This document shows positions 50,384 through 59,675 of a stretch of 64,000 bases of DNA, one piece after another; positions within the stretch are counted from its first letter, which is position 1, and each line of letters begins with the position of its first letter. A program made the position numbers and the translations under genes. This DNA comes from Planctomycetota bacterium (GTDB taxonomy: Bacteria; Planctomycetota; Phycisphaerae; UBA1845). The stretch covers positions 1 through 64,000 of the forward strand of contig JAKQDH010000100.1 in assembly GCA_029558835.1 (NCBI GenBank). Reading direction: 5' to 3'. Under the pieces are notes generated by a model. That model made no database searches and was not told the origin of the DNA. It saw nothing but the letters and a program-made list of their open reading frames with translations.

Positions 50384-50668
50384 CGTCTGGTGCTCTTAGC
50401 TGCAATACACCGCGCCCGGACCGTTACCGGGGCGCGGGTGGCTACGGTCGAGACGGTTCTCCATGCTGCTGTAGCATACTAGATTGTGCGGATTTGTCAA
50501 CGCGTGGGCCTCAAGTTTGTGGGTTCGGCCCCGACGTCCGCTGGGAGTCTGCCTGCGGATTCGGGCGTCTGCATGTGCTCGTCGGCCCGGCTGGCGATGC
50601 CGCAGTGTCCGGGCAGTCGCGTCGGACCACGAGCTCTGCAACGTGTTGCTCGGGGAAGCGGGCGGCTG

Positions 50669-51955
50669 TCACCAAGCCGGCCGGGTCAGGCGGTGGCCCC
50701 GGAGCGTGCAGACCGGTCGACCGGCCAGGCGCCAGCCCGCAAAGGGGGTGTTGCGACTGCGGCTCTCGAAGAGCAGAGGGTCGACGGTCCACGGCGCTGC
50801 GGGGTTGATGAGGGTCAGGTTGGCCGGCTGGCCGGTGGCAATATGGGGCAACGGCAGGTGCAGGACGGAGGCCGGTCCGACAGTGAAGCGAGCGATCAGC
50901 GTGGGCCAGCCCGTCAGACCGGGTTGGATGAGGGCCCCGGCGGCGACACCCAGCGCGGTTTCGAGTCCGATGACGCCAAACGGGGCGGCCGCGAAACCGA
51001 CGGCCTTCTCGGCCGGCGAGTGCGGCGCATGGTCGGTGACGATGCAATCGATCGTCCCGTCCACCAGCCCCCGACGGCAGGCTTCAACATCCGCGCGCGG
51101 GCGCAGCGGCGGGTTCATCTTGGTGTTGGGGTCCGCGCCGGCGCACGCCTCGTCGGTCAGGGCGAGGTGATGCGTGCATACCTCGGCCGTAACCGGCAGA
51201 CCTTCTGCCTTGGCCTTCCGTATCAGGTCGACCGCTCGGGCCGTAGAGACGTGCGCAACGTGGTAGCGGGCCCGGGTCTCGCGGCACAAAGCGAGGTCTC
51301 GCTCCAGCATGGTCTCCTCCGCGGCCGGGTCGATGCCGCGCAGCTTGAGCTTGGCGGCGACCAAACCGCCGTGCAACACGCCTTTGCCGGCCAGTTGGTT
51401 GTCTTGGCAATGTTGAATGACAGTCGATTCCGTCCTGGTGGCCTGCTGAAACGCCGCCCGCATCACCGCCGTGTCCTGGACGCCGTCGCCGTCATCGCTG
51501 AATGCCACGGCGCCCGCCTCCCGCAGGGCGGCGAAGTGCGTCAGGTCAACGCCCCTTCGTCCGCGCGTGATGGCGGCGATCGGCGCCACCGTGCAGCGGT
51601 CCGCCTGCCGCGCCTTCTCCAGCACCAACGCGACGGTCTTGGGGTTGTCGAGCGGCGGCTTGGTGTTAGGCATGCAGGCGACGAACGTGAAGCCCCCGGC
51701 GGCGGCCGCAGCCGTGCCGCTCTCGATTGTCTCCTTGTGCTCGAAACCCGGCTCGCGCAGATGGACGTGGATGTCCATCAGGCCGGGACAGACAATCAGC
51801 CCCTGGCCCTCAAGCACATGGGCTGCCGCCGACGCCCGCTCCGCGTACCGCCCATCGACGACGATGACATCCGCGATCTCATCGCGTTGCAGAGCAGGGT
51901 CGATGACCCGCGCGGCGCGGATCACCAGGGCGTTATGCGACTCCGTGTGCAGCAC
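50669..51955 (-). CDS. pyrC: Dihydroorotase
   Basis: 428 residues. Closes carbamoyl aspartate to dihydroorotate in pyrimidine synthesis. Zinc ligands in DIHVHLREPG (HxH), the later His in AHVSTA, and IVTDHAPH near 300. Long-type class like B. subtilis PyrC. GTG 51955 is chosen for length, about 428 residues; longer in-phase starts up to 52105 add low-complexity sequence. No other pyr gene is adjacent. Confidence 0.9.
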   Translation of the reverse strand: MLHTESHNALVIRAARVIDPALQRDEIADVIVVDGRYAERASAAAHVLEGQGLIVCPGLMDIHVHLREPGFEHKETIESGTAAAAAGGFTFVACMPNTKPPLDNPKTVALVLEKARQADRCTVAPIAAITRGRRGVDLTHFAALREAGAVAFSDDGDGVQDTAVMRAAFQQATRTESTVIQHCQDNQLAGKGVLHGGLVAAKLKLRGIDPAAEETMLERDLALCRETRARYHVAHVSTARAVDLIRKAKAEGLPVTAEVCTHHLALTDEACAGADPNTKMNPPLRPRADVEACRRGLVDGTIDCIVTDHAPHSPAEKAVGFAAAPFGVIGLETALGVAAGALIQPGLTGWPTLIARFTVGPASVLHLPLPHIATGQPANLTLINPAAPWTVDPLLFESRSRNTPFAGWRLAGRPVCTLRGHRLTRPAW

Positions 51956-52089
51956 GGCAGCGACCACTCCCACCAAGCCAGCGACGTTCGCCGGACCATC
52001 GTCCTCCCCCGTCCCGGCGGGCGGTATACTACCATCCGGTGGGGACGGCTTCACGCGGCCAAGCCTGGGCCCTGTGGCGGTACTTGAAC

Positions 52090-53904
52090 ATGCGACGCGA
52101 CGCACAACGCAGAGGTGGCAACGGCGTGCCGGGCCTGTTGGTCATCTTGTCGATCATGCCCGCCGTTGTATCGACGTCGGTCGTCGCCGGGAGGATGTAT
52201 GCCGCTGAGATGCCCGACCCTGGGGAGCAGAACGCCATGACCTACGCGCAGCAAGCTGATCTGGTCGCACTCGGCGCCCGGATTTGGACCGGCACGGGCA
52301 CGCATGCCGGCGGGGCCGGTGCTGACGGCCGGGACGGCGAGCCGTCGGCCGTCGCGGCACGTGGCGGGCGGATCGTGGCCGTGGGAGCCGACTCGACTGT
52401 CCGGGTGCTCATCGGCCCGCGCACGCGGGTCATTGAAGCGAGCGGCCGGCGGGTCATACCCGGCATGACCGACAGCCACACGCACCTGATCGGCGGTGGG
52501 CTGCAACTGGAGCAGCTCATGCTCCGCGGCCTGTCCTGCCATGCCGACTTCCTGGCGGCCGTGGCTGCGGCCGCGCGCGACAGGCGTCCGGGAGAGTGGG
52601 TGCTGGGACGCGGTTGGACGGTGGACAGTTGGGCCGACCCCCAACCGCCGGATGCAGCCATGCTGGACGCGGTGACCGGTGCGGTCCCGGTATACCTGGT
52701 GCGGATGGACGGTCATCAGGCGCTGGTGAACTCGGCCGCGCTGCGGTTGGCCGGGATCGATGCTTCGGGCCCGCCGGACCCGCCGGGCGGTGAGATCGAG
52801 CGCGATCCGAAGACCGGGGCGCCGCTCGGCATCCTCAAGGAATCGGCGATGGACCTGGTATCGGCGCGTATCCCGCCGCCGACGTGGGAGCAGCGCTGCG
52901 CCGCACTGCGTCGGGCGGTGGCGCATGCTCATGCCCTGGGCATCACGTCGGTGCATGACATGTCAGAGCCGGACGACCTGGCGGTATTCCGTTGGGCGCT
53001 GGCCGAGGGCGACTTGACCCTGCGGGTGTTCGTGTATCTGCACGTCGAGCAGGACTGGCCGCGGTGGGCAGGTCAGTTGGCGGAGACGGCGCGGGAAGAA
53101 CACCTGGCCATGTGCGGCTTCAAGGCCTTCATGGATGGCTCCCTCGGCAGTCGCACCGCGTACATGCGCGAGCCGTACCGGGATGCCGCGCCGCACGAGC
53201 GTTATCCGCGGGGCCAACTCACGGCGCTGGCGGGCGACGCTGATCGGTTCCGGCAGATGCTGCACATCGGCGACGCGCACGGACTGCGCCTGGCGGTGCA
53301 CGCCATCGGCGATGAGGCCAATCACATCCTGTTGGACGCCTACGAGGCCCTGCCACGTCGTGGGCAGCGTCCCAGCGTGACGCTGAACCGCATCGAACAC
53401 GCACAACACCTGCTGGTTGAGGACATTCCGCGTTTTGCGCGGCTGAACGTGGCAGCTTCGATGCAGCCGCTGCACAAGGCGGACGACGGTCGGTATGCCG
53501 AGCGGGCGCTCAGTACGGAGCAGCTCCGCGGATCCTACGCCTATCGGCAGCTTCTGGACGCAGGTGCGTTGCTGTGTTTCGGCAGCGACTGGCCGGTGGT
53601 GGAGATGAACCCGTTCGCCGGGGTCGACTCGGCCGTCAATGCCCGCACGCTGGCCGGCAACGTCTGGTTGCCGGAACATTCGATCAAGGTTGAGGAGGCG
53701 TTGCGGGCGTACACGGTTTCGCCTGCTCGGGCGGTCGGGGCGTCCGATCGCCTCGGCACGATCGAGGTCGGGAAACTGGCAGACCTCGTGATCCTCTCGG
53801 ACGACCCGTTCACGATTCCGGCTGAGCAGGTTGGCGAGCTCACCGTGGCGGTCACCATCGTGGACGGGAAGATCGTCTACGAGCGTGCCGCCGTGGGAAA
53901 GTGA
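52090..53904 (+). CDS. YtcJ-like amidohydrolase
   Basis: About 604 residues from ATG 52090. Amidohydrolase 3 fold: metal-site SHTHLIGGG, the carboxylated-lysine region GFKAFMDGS, VHAIGDEANH, and DWPVVEMNPF near the end. The family has broad or unknown substrates, often formyl-amino or amide bonds. With this start the N-terminus reads as a possible signal peptide; ATG 52240 (GGGGAG upstream) would give a cytosolic enzyme. Both are open, so location is uncertain. Confidence 0.82.
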   Translation: MRRDAQRRGGNGVPGLLVILSIMPAVVSTSVVAGRMYAAEMPDPGEQNAMTYAQQADLVALGARIWTGTGTHAGGAGADGRDGEPSAVAARGGRIVAVGADSTVRVLIGPRTRVIEASGRRVIPGMTDSHTHLIGGGLQLEQLMLRGLSCHADFLAAVAAAARDRRPGEWVLGRGWTVDSWADPQPPDAAMLDAVTGAVPVYLVRMDGHQALVNSAALRLAGIDASGPPDPPGGEIERDPKTGAPLGILKESAMDLVSARIPPPTWEQRCAALRRAVAHAHALGITSVHDMSEPDDLAVFRWALAEGDLTLRVFVYLHVEQDWPRWAGQLAETAREEHLAMCGFKAFMDGSLGSRTAYMREPYRDAAPHERYPRGQLTALAGDADRFRQMLHIGDAHGLRLAVHAIGDEANHILLDAYEALPRRGQRPSVTLNRIEHAQHLLVEDIPRFARLNVAASMQPLHKADDGRYAERALSTEQLRGSYAYRQLLDAGALLCFGSDWPVVEMNPFAGVDSAVNARTLAGNVWLPEHSIKVEEALRAYTVSPARAVGASDRLGTIEVGKLADLVILSDDPFTIPAEQVGELTVAVTIVDGKIVYERAAVGK

Positions 53905-53915
53905 CGTCGGAGAAC

Positions 53916-54720
53916 GGTGTCAGGATGAGTTTCTCGGTCAAAAAAGGTGTCAGGATGCTTTTTTTAGGGTCATTCTCTTGGGGGGGGCTGAACATCTGGT
54001 GGCTGGTGGGTAGGAGGTGATCATGGGGCGGGCCTTACGCAGGACGGAACCGCGGGTGGTGTATCATCTGCTGAACCGGCGAGTGATGCGGTTGCCGATG
54101 TTCAAGAAGAACGCGGATTACGCGGCGTTCGAGCAGGTACTCGCGCGGGCACTGGGGCGTCCGGACGCTCCAAGGTTGTTGGCCTACTGTTTGATGCCCA
54201 ACCACTGGCATCTCGTAGTTCAGGCGTCTGCCGGTACAAGCCTGTCGACGTGGATGCAGTGGGTGACGGTGACTCATACGCATCGCTGGCACGCGCACTA
54301 CCGACTGGTTGGCGAGGGGCCGCTCTACCAGGGGCGTTTTAAGAGTTTTCCAATTCAGGAGGATGGCCACTTCCTGACTGTATGCCGCTACGTGGAAGGC
54401 AATGCGCTGCGTGCGGGTTTGGTGAGTCGGGCTGAGGATTGGCGCTGGAGCAGTCTGTGGGTCCGGCGGGGTCGCGACGTGGAGCTGGCGGACGGGCTGA
54501 TGCCGTGGCCCGTGGAGCGGCCACGGGATTGGCTGGCGGCGGTCAACCGCCCCCTGGCAAACGAACACTTGCAGGACATTCGTCAAGCCGTGGCGCGGGG
54601 CGCGCCGCTGGGGACCGACCAGTGGAGGGTACGCATGGCGGGTCGCTTGGGCTTGCAGCCGACCTTGAGACCACGCGGGCGCCCGCCCAAAACAGCCATA
54701 AAATCAACCTGACACCTTTT
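53916..54720. mobile_element. RAYT element with REP-like ends
   Basis: GGTGTCAGGATG occurs twice upstream of the transposase (53916-53927 and 53946-53957), and its inverse AACCTGACACCTTTT closes the gene (54706-54720). The second upstream copy is preceded by an A-run and followed by a T-run. The transposase stop codon TGA (54710-54712) lies inside the right end. The whole segment has the form of a single-copy REP-associated tyrosine transposase unit. Confidence 0.75.
54023..54712 (+). CDS. REP-associated tyrosine transposase (Y1, HUH type)
   Basis: 229 residues. The HUH motif is HWH (61-63) in MPNHWHLV, and the catalytic Tyr is Tyr123 in CRYVEGNALRAG, in the order expected of Y1 transposases. 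These single-domain enzymes process REP palindromes in single-stranded DNA and are thought to spread them. ATG 54023 has AGGAGG (54012-54017) five bases upstream. The end runs into the right REP. It converges with the dockerin-like gene, nine bases away. It seems intact. Confidence 0.9.
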   Translation: MGRALRRTEPRVVYHLLNRRVMRLPMFKKNADYAAFEQVLARALGRPDAPRLLAYCLMPNHWHLVVQASAGTSLSTWMQWVTVTHTHRWHAHYRLVGEGPLYQGRFKSFPIQEDGHFLTVCRYVEGNALRAGLVSRAEDWRWSSLWVRRGRDVELADGLMPWPVERPRDWLAAVNRPLANEHLQDIRQAVARGAPLGTDQWRVRMAGRLGLQPTLRPRGRPPKTAIKST

Positions 54721-54721
54721 C

Positions 54722-55150
54722 CTATGGCCCATCGAATCCCTGCTGAAACAGAGCGACGTCAGCCAAGTCCGCATCCCCGTCGCCGTCGAGGTCGACACAG
54801 GCACAGGCGTCGCCCAACTCAGCATCGGGACCGAGCAGGCAGTCCGCTACGAAAGCGTAGTCGTCTAGGTCTACGTCGCCGTCCTCGTCGCAGTCGCCGG
54901 GGCCAGGCTCCTCGCCCGGGGTCCAGAATCCACCGACCAGCGCGAAATCACCGCCGGTCATCACCGTGGTGCTCGCGTCCGGCTGGCCGATCGTGCCGGA
55001 AAGTTCGAAGTCGCCCCCGGCGCACCACATCCACCCGCCGCCGTCCACTGTGAACCAGTCAATCTCGTATCCCGCGGCCGCCGACCAGCCCGCGACCAGC
55101 AGCAGGGCGAGCCCCAGGATTTGCATGCTTAATGGTTGCCTGCGTTTCAT
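54722..55150 (-). CDS. Small secreted protein with dockerin-like calcium loops
   Basis: 142 residues. Signal peptide (about 1-27), a short domain with IDWFTVDGGGW and SGTIGQPD, seen in secreted planctomycete proteins, then two EF-hand-like loops DCDEDGDVDLDDY and DLDGDGDADLADV as in dockerin type I modules. It likely binds calcium and may dock to another surface protein. ATG 55150 has GGGAG about eight bases upstream. It ends nine bases from the transposase gene. Confidence 0.8.
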   Translation of the reverse strand: MKRRQPLSMQILGLALLLVAGWSAAAGYEIDWFTVDGGGWMWCAGGDFELSGTIGQPDASTTVMTGGDFALVGGFWTPGEEPGPGDCDEDGDVDLDDYAFVADCLLGPDAELGDACACVDLDGDGDADLADVALFQQGFDGP

Positions 55151-55243
55151 TCCGCATCTCCCTTCCGTGCCTTGCCTTGACACTCGTGCCGACGTGCCTG
55201 AGACAACGCCTGGCGTGCGTCGTCCCCCGCAGCGCTGGCACGC

Positions 55244-58200
55244 TTACTTGATGATCCGGATGGCCCAGGTGCTGGCGGCCGGGTTCTGCGATGACGCGTT
55301 GCCGTTGATGAAGCCAATGGTGATCGTGTTGGCCGCACTGACGCGCGTGAACGTGATGCCATAGCCGTCGGGCAGATTGGCCCCGGGGTTGGCGATCACA
55401 GCGTCGCCGGTGGCGGCACCGGTGACGGTTACGTTGATGGTGGTGGCCGCCCCGGAGGTGAGGCTCGGCGGATCAACGCTCACCGCGGCTGCAGTGAGGC
55501 CGCGGGAGGCGGTGGTCTGCAGCGTGCCGTCGGGGAACTTGAGCCCGTCGGTGCCGGCCGTGCCGCCGATGTGGAGCTTGGCGGTCGGATCCGCAGTGCC
55601 GATGCCGACGTTGCCGCCGGCGGGGCTCAGCACCAGGTCACCGGCATCTGTGTCGATGATGCCATCGGTGCCGTCGTGCCTCAGGCGAATGTACTTGCCC
55701 CACGAGCCCGTGGCCGGGCCGTGGACGGTGAGTGTAGCGCCGTAAGTGCGCGTGTTGCCGAAGACAGAGTAGAAGCCGAAATTCTCGTCGGAACCATCAT
55801 CACCGCAAATGTAGAGCATGGAGTTGTTGGTGAACTGAATGCCGGGCCGGTCGTTGCTGCCGTTGGAGTCGTGGATGATGAAAATGGGCGCGGCTGCACC
55901 GGTCCCGGCGGCGCGGATCGTCCCATTCACGTCCAACTGGTGGGCGGGTGCGTTCGTGTTGACGCCCACGCCGCCGCTGGCCCGGATGAGGAACTGGTTG
56001 GGCCCGCTGGAAGTGAGGTCCGCATCGGTCGAGTCGGCCCAGAGGAAGGTGCCCTCGTCGCCGTCCGTGTCGCCGCCGCCGACTTGCGTGGCGTTGCGGA
56101 CCTTGGCCCGGCGGCCGGCCGCGAGGCTGTAGTCACCACCCGCCTGGTTGTAGCCACCACCGGGGATGGTGCTGTAGCAGGCGGTCGCTTTGTTCCAGAA
56201 CCCACCGCTGACGGTCGCCTGCACGCCGGCCTCGTTGTTGCTTCCGCCACCGATCGCGGCGTACCACCCGTCCTCCCCCCCCGGCGTCAGGTTGAACTCG
56301 CCACCGGCGATAGTGGATCGGGGTCCCAGCGCCGAATTGGCCAGTCCGCCGCCGATGAAGGTGCCTTGGCCCGTAGCGTCGTTCGAGTAACCGCCGGCGA
56401 CAATGGCATGCTCGCCGGCGGCCGTGTTGTTCTCACCGCCACCGATGCTGCCCGCGTAGCCGCCGGCTTCGTTGTTCAGGCCACCCCCAACCGTAGCGTG
56501 GTCTCCCAGCGCGCCGTTTGACTGCCCGCCACTGACGTTGCTGTGAATCCCCTCCGCAGTATTGCTCCCGCCGCCCCCGATGGCGGAGTAATCTCCGTCT
56601 GCAATGTTGTCACCACCTCCGGCGACCGTCGCGACTTCTCCGAGGGCGCGGTTGCCGCCGCCTCCGCCGATAGTCGTCTGGGAATTCAGCGCCCAGTTGG
56701 CCAGGCCACCCGCGACCGTTGCACACCAGGCCCCAGCCACGTTCCATGCTCCGCCGCTGACCGTGGCGTTCGTTGCGTCGTCCGCCTCGGAACCCGGCGT
56801 GCCGGCCTTGTTGAGCCATCCGCCTGCAACGGTGCAGAAGTGGTCGAATATCTTGTTGGGAGCTTCGCCGTTGACCCAATAACTTTCATACCAGGCGCCA
56901 CCTCCGGACAGCGTGGCCCCCACCACATTTGCGTTGACGATGTTGCCTTGGTATCCCCCGATGACATTCGGCGTGCGATTGCCGTCGTTGTCCGGAGCCA
57001 AAGGGGGCGTTATCCGCAGCCCACCGCCAATCTGATCGGAGTAGGAGCTCCGGACATACAGGTTCACACCTCCACTGGCGCGAACCGCAAACTGGTTGGA
57101 AGCTGTAGAAGCGAAATCCGCGTCCGTCGCGTCCGCCCAGACGAACGCGCCGTCGTGGTTGGCCTTAGCGCGGCGCCCGGCCGCGAAGCTGTAGTCGGCA
57201 CTGGCGAAGTTCTTGCGCCCGCCGGGAACGCACGCGTACTGTCCGCCGGCGTTGTTCTCCTGACCACCGCCGATGAACGCGCCTTCGGCCGTGGCGTCGT
57301 TCCGGTACCCGCCGCTCACCGTGGCATGGTTGCCGGTGGCCGCGTTCATCTCGCCGCCACCGAGACTGCTGGCGTAGCCACTGGCATCGTGCCCCCGACC
57401 ACCGCCGATGACGCTGAGCTCGCCGGCAGCATCGTTCCACCACCCTCCGCCGACGGTCGCGTAGTCGCCCGTCGCGTTGTTCACCTCACCGCCGCTGACG
57501 GTGCTGGAGTGGGCGGTCGCGCTGTTAAACTGCCCGCCGCCGACCGTGCCCCCCGTCTCGATCACTTGGTTGTAGTAGCCCCCGGCGACCGTGGCCGCAT
57601 AAGCGGCGGCGCTGTTACTCCAACCGCCGCCTACGCATGCATAATTGCCGTCGGCCAGGTTGCCGTAGCCGCCGGCCACCGTGGCCGAGCTCTCGCCCGC
57701 TTCGTTGGTGAAACCCCCGCCCACCACGCCGCCGTCCCCACTGACGCGATTGGCCTGGCCGCCGCCGATGGCTCCCAGGTTGGCCGTGACCTCGTTGGGC
57801 AGACCGGCGTCCCCACCCCCGGCGATCACCGCCCCCCAGACGTCGGGGGCCACCGTGTTATTGCTGTGCCCGCCTACCACATTCGGGCTGGTGGTGTGCT
57901 GCACCGTCCGTATCCCAGGCAGCGCCAGGGCGTACGGTGCCGGCGTCAGCTCCTGCCGCGGACTGAGCGTGGTGTAGGAGTGACCCTCGCCGGGCGGCAC
58001 GCGCACGGCCACCTGCAACCAGCGGGCCTGACCGTTGAACATCTCGGCCCCGAAATCCAGGAGCACCGTGAAACGACCCTGGTCGAAGTCGGCCTCCTCA
58101 TACGTGTTGGCCGACCCGACCTGGGTCCCCTCGCTTTCCGCATCCCACAGCGTGAACCGCAAGTCGGCGGCGTCCTCGCCGTCGATCGGCACGCCCCCTT

Positions 58201-58315
58201 GCGTAAGCTGCCCCTGGTACGTAAACGCCGTGCCGGGTAGCGCCTGCCCATACGCTGCTCCCGTCAGTGCCAGCAGCAGAGCCGCAATGCATCGGAACTT
58301 CCATCTCGCTGTCAT
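55244..58315 (-). CDS. Large secreted repeat protein with YadA-head-like repeats
   Basis: 1023 residues. Signal peptide (1-24), an N-terminal FTYQGQLTQGG domain (to ~140), then a repeat array (145-376) and a second array (450-728) of 15-residue units with the pattern (A/S)-x-V-x-GG-x-x-N-x-A, like the heads of YadA-type trimeric adhesins. Each array ends in AAGRRAK followed by FVWAD or FLWAD and NQF. A downstream GNVGIGT/LHIGG-like part (about 870-905) resembles modules before S74 peptidase domains, but no S74 or YadA anchor is seen. GGGAG precedes ATG 58315. It is probably a surface or matrix protein. Confidence 0.82.
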   Translation of the reverse strand: MTARWKFRCIAALLLALTGAAYGQALPGTAFTYQGQLTQGGVPIDGEDAADLRFTLWDAESEGTQVGSANTYEEADFDQGRFTVLLDFGAEMFNGQARWLQVAVRVPPGEGHSYTTLSPRQELTPAPYALALPGIRTVQHTTSPNVVGGHSNNTVAPDVWGAVIAGGGDAGLPNEVTANLGAIGGGQANRVSGDGGVVGGGFTNEAGESSATVAGGYGNLADGNYACVGGGWSNSAAAYAATVAGGYYNQVIETGGTVGGGQFNSATAHSSTVSGGEVNNATGDYATVGGGWWNDAAGELSVIGGGRGHDASGYASSLGGGEMNAATGNHATVSGGYRNDATAEGAFIGGGQENNAGGQYACVPGGRKNFASADYSFAAGRRAKANHDGAFVWADATDADFASTASNQFAVRASGGVNLYVRSSYSDQIGGGLRITPPLAPDNDGNRTPNVIGGYQGNIVNANVVGATLSGGGAWYESYWVNGEAPNKIFDHFCTVAGGWLNKAGTPGSEADDATNATVSGGAWNVAGAWCATVAGGLANWALNSQTTIGGGGGNRALGEVATVAGGGDNIADGDYSAIGGGGSNTAEGIHSNVSGGQSNGALGDHATVGGGLNNEAGGYAGSIGGGENNTAAGEHAIVAGGYSNDATGQGTFIGGGLANSALGPRSTIAGGEFNLTPGGEDGWYAAIGGGSNNEAGVQATVSGGFWNKATACYSTIPGGGYNQAGGDYSLAAGRRAKVRNATQVGGGDTDGDEGTFLWADSTDADLTSSGPNQFLIRASGGVGVNTNAPAHQLDVNGTIRAAGTGAAAPIFIIHDSNGSNDRPGIQFTNNSMLYICGDDGSDENFGFYSVFGNTRTYGATLTVHGPATGSWGKYIRLRHDGTDGIIDTDAGDLVLSPAGGNVGIGTADPTAKLHIGGTAGTDGLKFPDGTLQTTASRGLTAAAVSVDPPSLTSGAATTINVTVTGAATGDAVIANPGANLPDGYGITFTRVSAANTITIGFINGNASSQNPAASTWAIRIIK

Positions 58316-58360
58316 AGGTGTGTCTCCCTCTGTGTCGGTCAGTCAACGGCAGAAGCGGTC

Positions 58361-58436
58361 GTGGCCGATGCCCTCCGCGGTGGGCGGTGCCCACTACGGT
58401 GGTGCCCGATGCCCTCCGTGGTAAGCGGTGCCTACC
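58361..58436. repeat. Two tandem GGTxxGC palindromes
   Basis: GTGGCCGATGCCCTCCGCGG with palindrome GGTGGGCGGTGCCCAC, then GTGCCCGATGCCCTCCGTGG with GGTAAGCGGTGCCTACC. The two units are about 36 bases each and differ in several positions. Confidence 0.65.
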
Positions 58437-58586
58437 CCCTCTGCCAGGAAGCGGGATGCCCGCTTCTTTGCTCCCCTCCAACCGTGGTCCGATCGGCGGA
58501 CCGTTCCTCTACTACGTAGCAGACGTGAATCAACATTCTGACAGAAATGTGGCTTCAATGCAAGCATTTATCGGACGGTGGCGCGT

Positions 58587-58682
58587 GGCATGCCCAAGCC
58601 GAAGGCGCCGGCATGCTTCGGCAAGAGCCGCCCTTTCGTCCGCGCCAGGGCATGGCGGCGCTGCGCTTGGCCATGCCACCCC
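58587..58682. repeat. Composite palindromic element, copy 2
   Basis: GGCATGCCCAAGCCGAAGGC is followed by GCCGGCATG, then GGGCATGGCGGCGCTGCGCT and GGCCATGCCACCC. The blocks correspond to those at 39.3 kb and, in reverse, at 59.5 kb. Confidence 0.75.
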
Positions 58683-58731
58683 CTTCCAGTTCCTACTGTC
58701 CCACTTGCGTAGCCCCACTTAGGATGGGGAA

Positions 58732-59409
58732 TCACACCGCCGGCCGGTACTCATGGCAGAGCAGGTGCAGCGGCGGCTCGTCCTCCTCGATCGCCGGGAA
58801 ACGCGGCAGCGGCTCCAGGAAGCGGTTGTCGCGCTCGTCGTCGTTGACGCTGCTGACCTCACCGACCAGGACCGGGCCATGCCCGGGGGCACCCCAGAAC
58901 GCGTGGTACAGGTAGGGCGTCAGCGTGATCGAAGCCCCGGGTACGATGGTCAGCTCGGTCCCGGCCGGCACCTCCTGCAATGTACCGTCCGAGTTGACGT
59001 GTACCGGCTCGTCGCTGAGTTGCTCCTGCCGACCGGCCGCGTAGAGCTTGCACACCAGGTTGCCGCCGCCGCGGTTGATGATGTCCTCGGTCTTGGACCA
59101 GTGGAAGTGCATGGGCGTGACCTGGCCCTCACCGACGAGCATGAGCTTCTCGCAATACGGCTTGCTGCCCCTCGAGCCGGGGATGCCGTTGCGGATCGTC
59201 AGCAGCGTCAGCCCCTCGCGCGCGAAGTCGCCCTTGCCGAAGTCGGTGACGTCCCAACCGAGCCGTGCCAGGCGAATCTCATCATGCTCGGCACCCGCCT
59301 GCGCCCAGTGGGCCGGCGTCCAATACGAAAACGCCGGCAGCGCAAACCCTCGCTCTCGCGCGAACTGCATCATGGTCCTGATGGCTGAATTGATCTCGGA
59401 TCGTCTCAT
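58732..59409 (-). CDS. D-lyxose isomerase
   Basis: 225 residues. Cupin fold; metal ligands His101, His103 and Glu108 in HFHWSKTED and His169 in LYHAFWG. N-terminal RSEINSAIRTM and LPAFSYWTP match the D-lyxose ketol-isomerase family (YdaE of E. coli O157, sigma-B YdaE of Bacillus), which interconverts lyxose with xylulose and mannose with fructose. ATG 59409 is the family start. It stands alone; the repeat element begins just upstream. Confidence 0.88.
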   Translation of the reverse strand: MRRSEINSAIRTMMQFARERGFALPAFSYWTPAHWAQAGAEHDEIRLARLGWDVTDFGKGDFAREGLTLLTIRNGIPGSRGSKPYCEKLMLVGEGQVTPMHFHWSKTEDIINRGGGNLVCKLYAAGRQEQLSDEPVHVNSDGTLQEVPAGTELTIVPGASITLTPYLYHAFWGAPGHGPVLVGEVSSVNDDERDNRFLEPLPRFPAIEEDEPPLHLLCHEYRPAV

Positions 59410-59410
59410 T

Positions 59411-59664
59411 AGGAAACGGGGACGCAGCTAGTTTCTGCTCCACCGGGCAGTCCGCAGTTCGCTGCCTAGCGCCACACAACGGGGAGACCGACAGCGAGGC
59501 CGGGGTGGCATGGCCAAGCGTAGCGCCGCCATGCCTTCCCGCCCACCGGAGGCTGCTACAACAGCCTGTCGGCAGACAGGCGCCCTCGGCTTGGGCATGC
59601 CGGCCTCACGGTTTCCCATCCGCGTGGCTCTGCGTAGAGAAACTGGCTGCGTCCCCGTTTTCCT
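59411..59664. mobile_element. MITE-like element with inverted ends
   Basis: Left end AGGAAACGGGGACGCAGCTA followed by GTTTCT (59411-59436) and right end AGAAACTGGCTGCGTCCCCG followed by TTTTCCT (59638-59664) are inverted copies, with one substitution and one extra base. Between them lies the composite palindromic element in reverse orientation (about 59505-59637). No coding region inside. This is about 254 bp, a typical size for a non-autonomous miniature element. Confidence 0.7.
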
Positions 59665-59675
59665 CCTTTCTGTTC

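Larger units (their letters stand above)
58316..58731. other. Intergenic region with repeats, no gene
   Basis: Between the repeat protein and D-lyxose isomerase. It contains tandem palindromes (58361-58436) and composite element copy 2 (58587-58682). No coding signal. Confidence 0.65.

Noticed and set aside
55900-58230. Regular ~45-base periodicity resembling a CRISPR or tandem DNA repeat
   Set aside because: It is the coding trace of the 15-residue repeats of the secreted protein. Units vary and there are no spacers.
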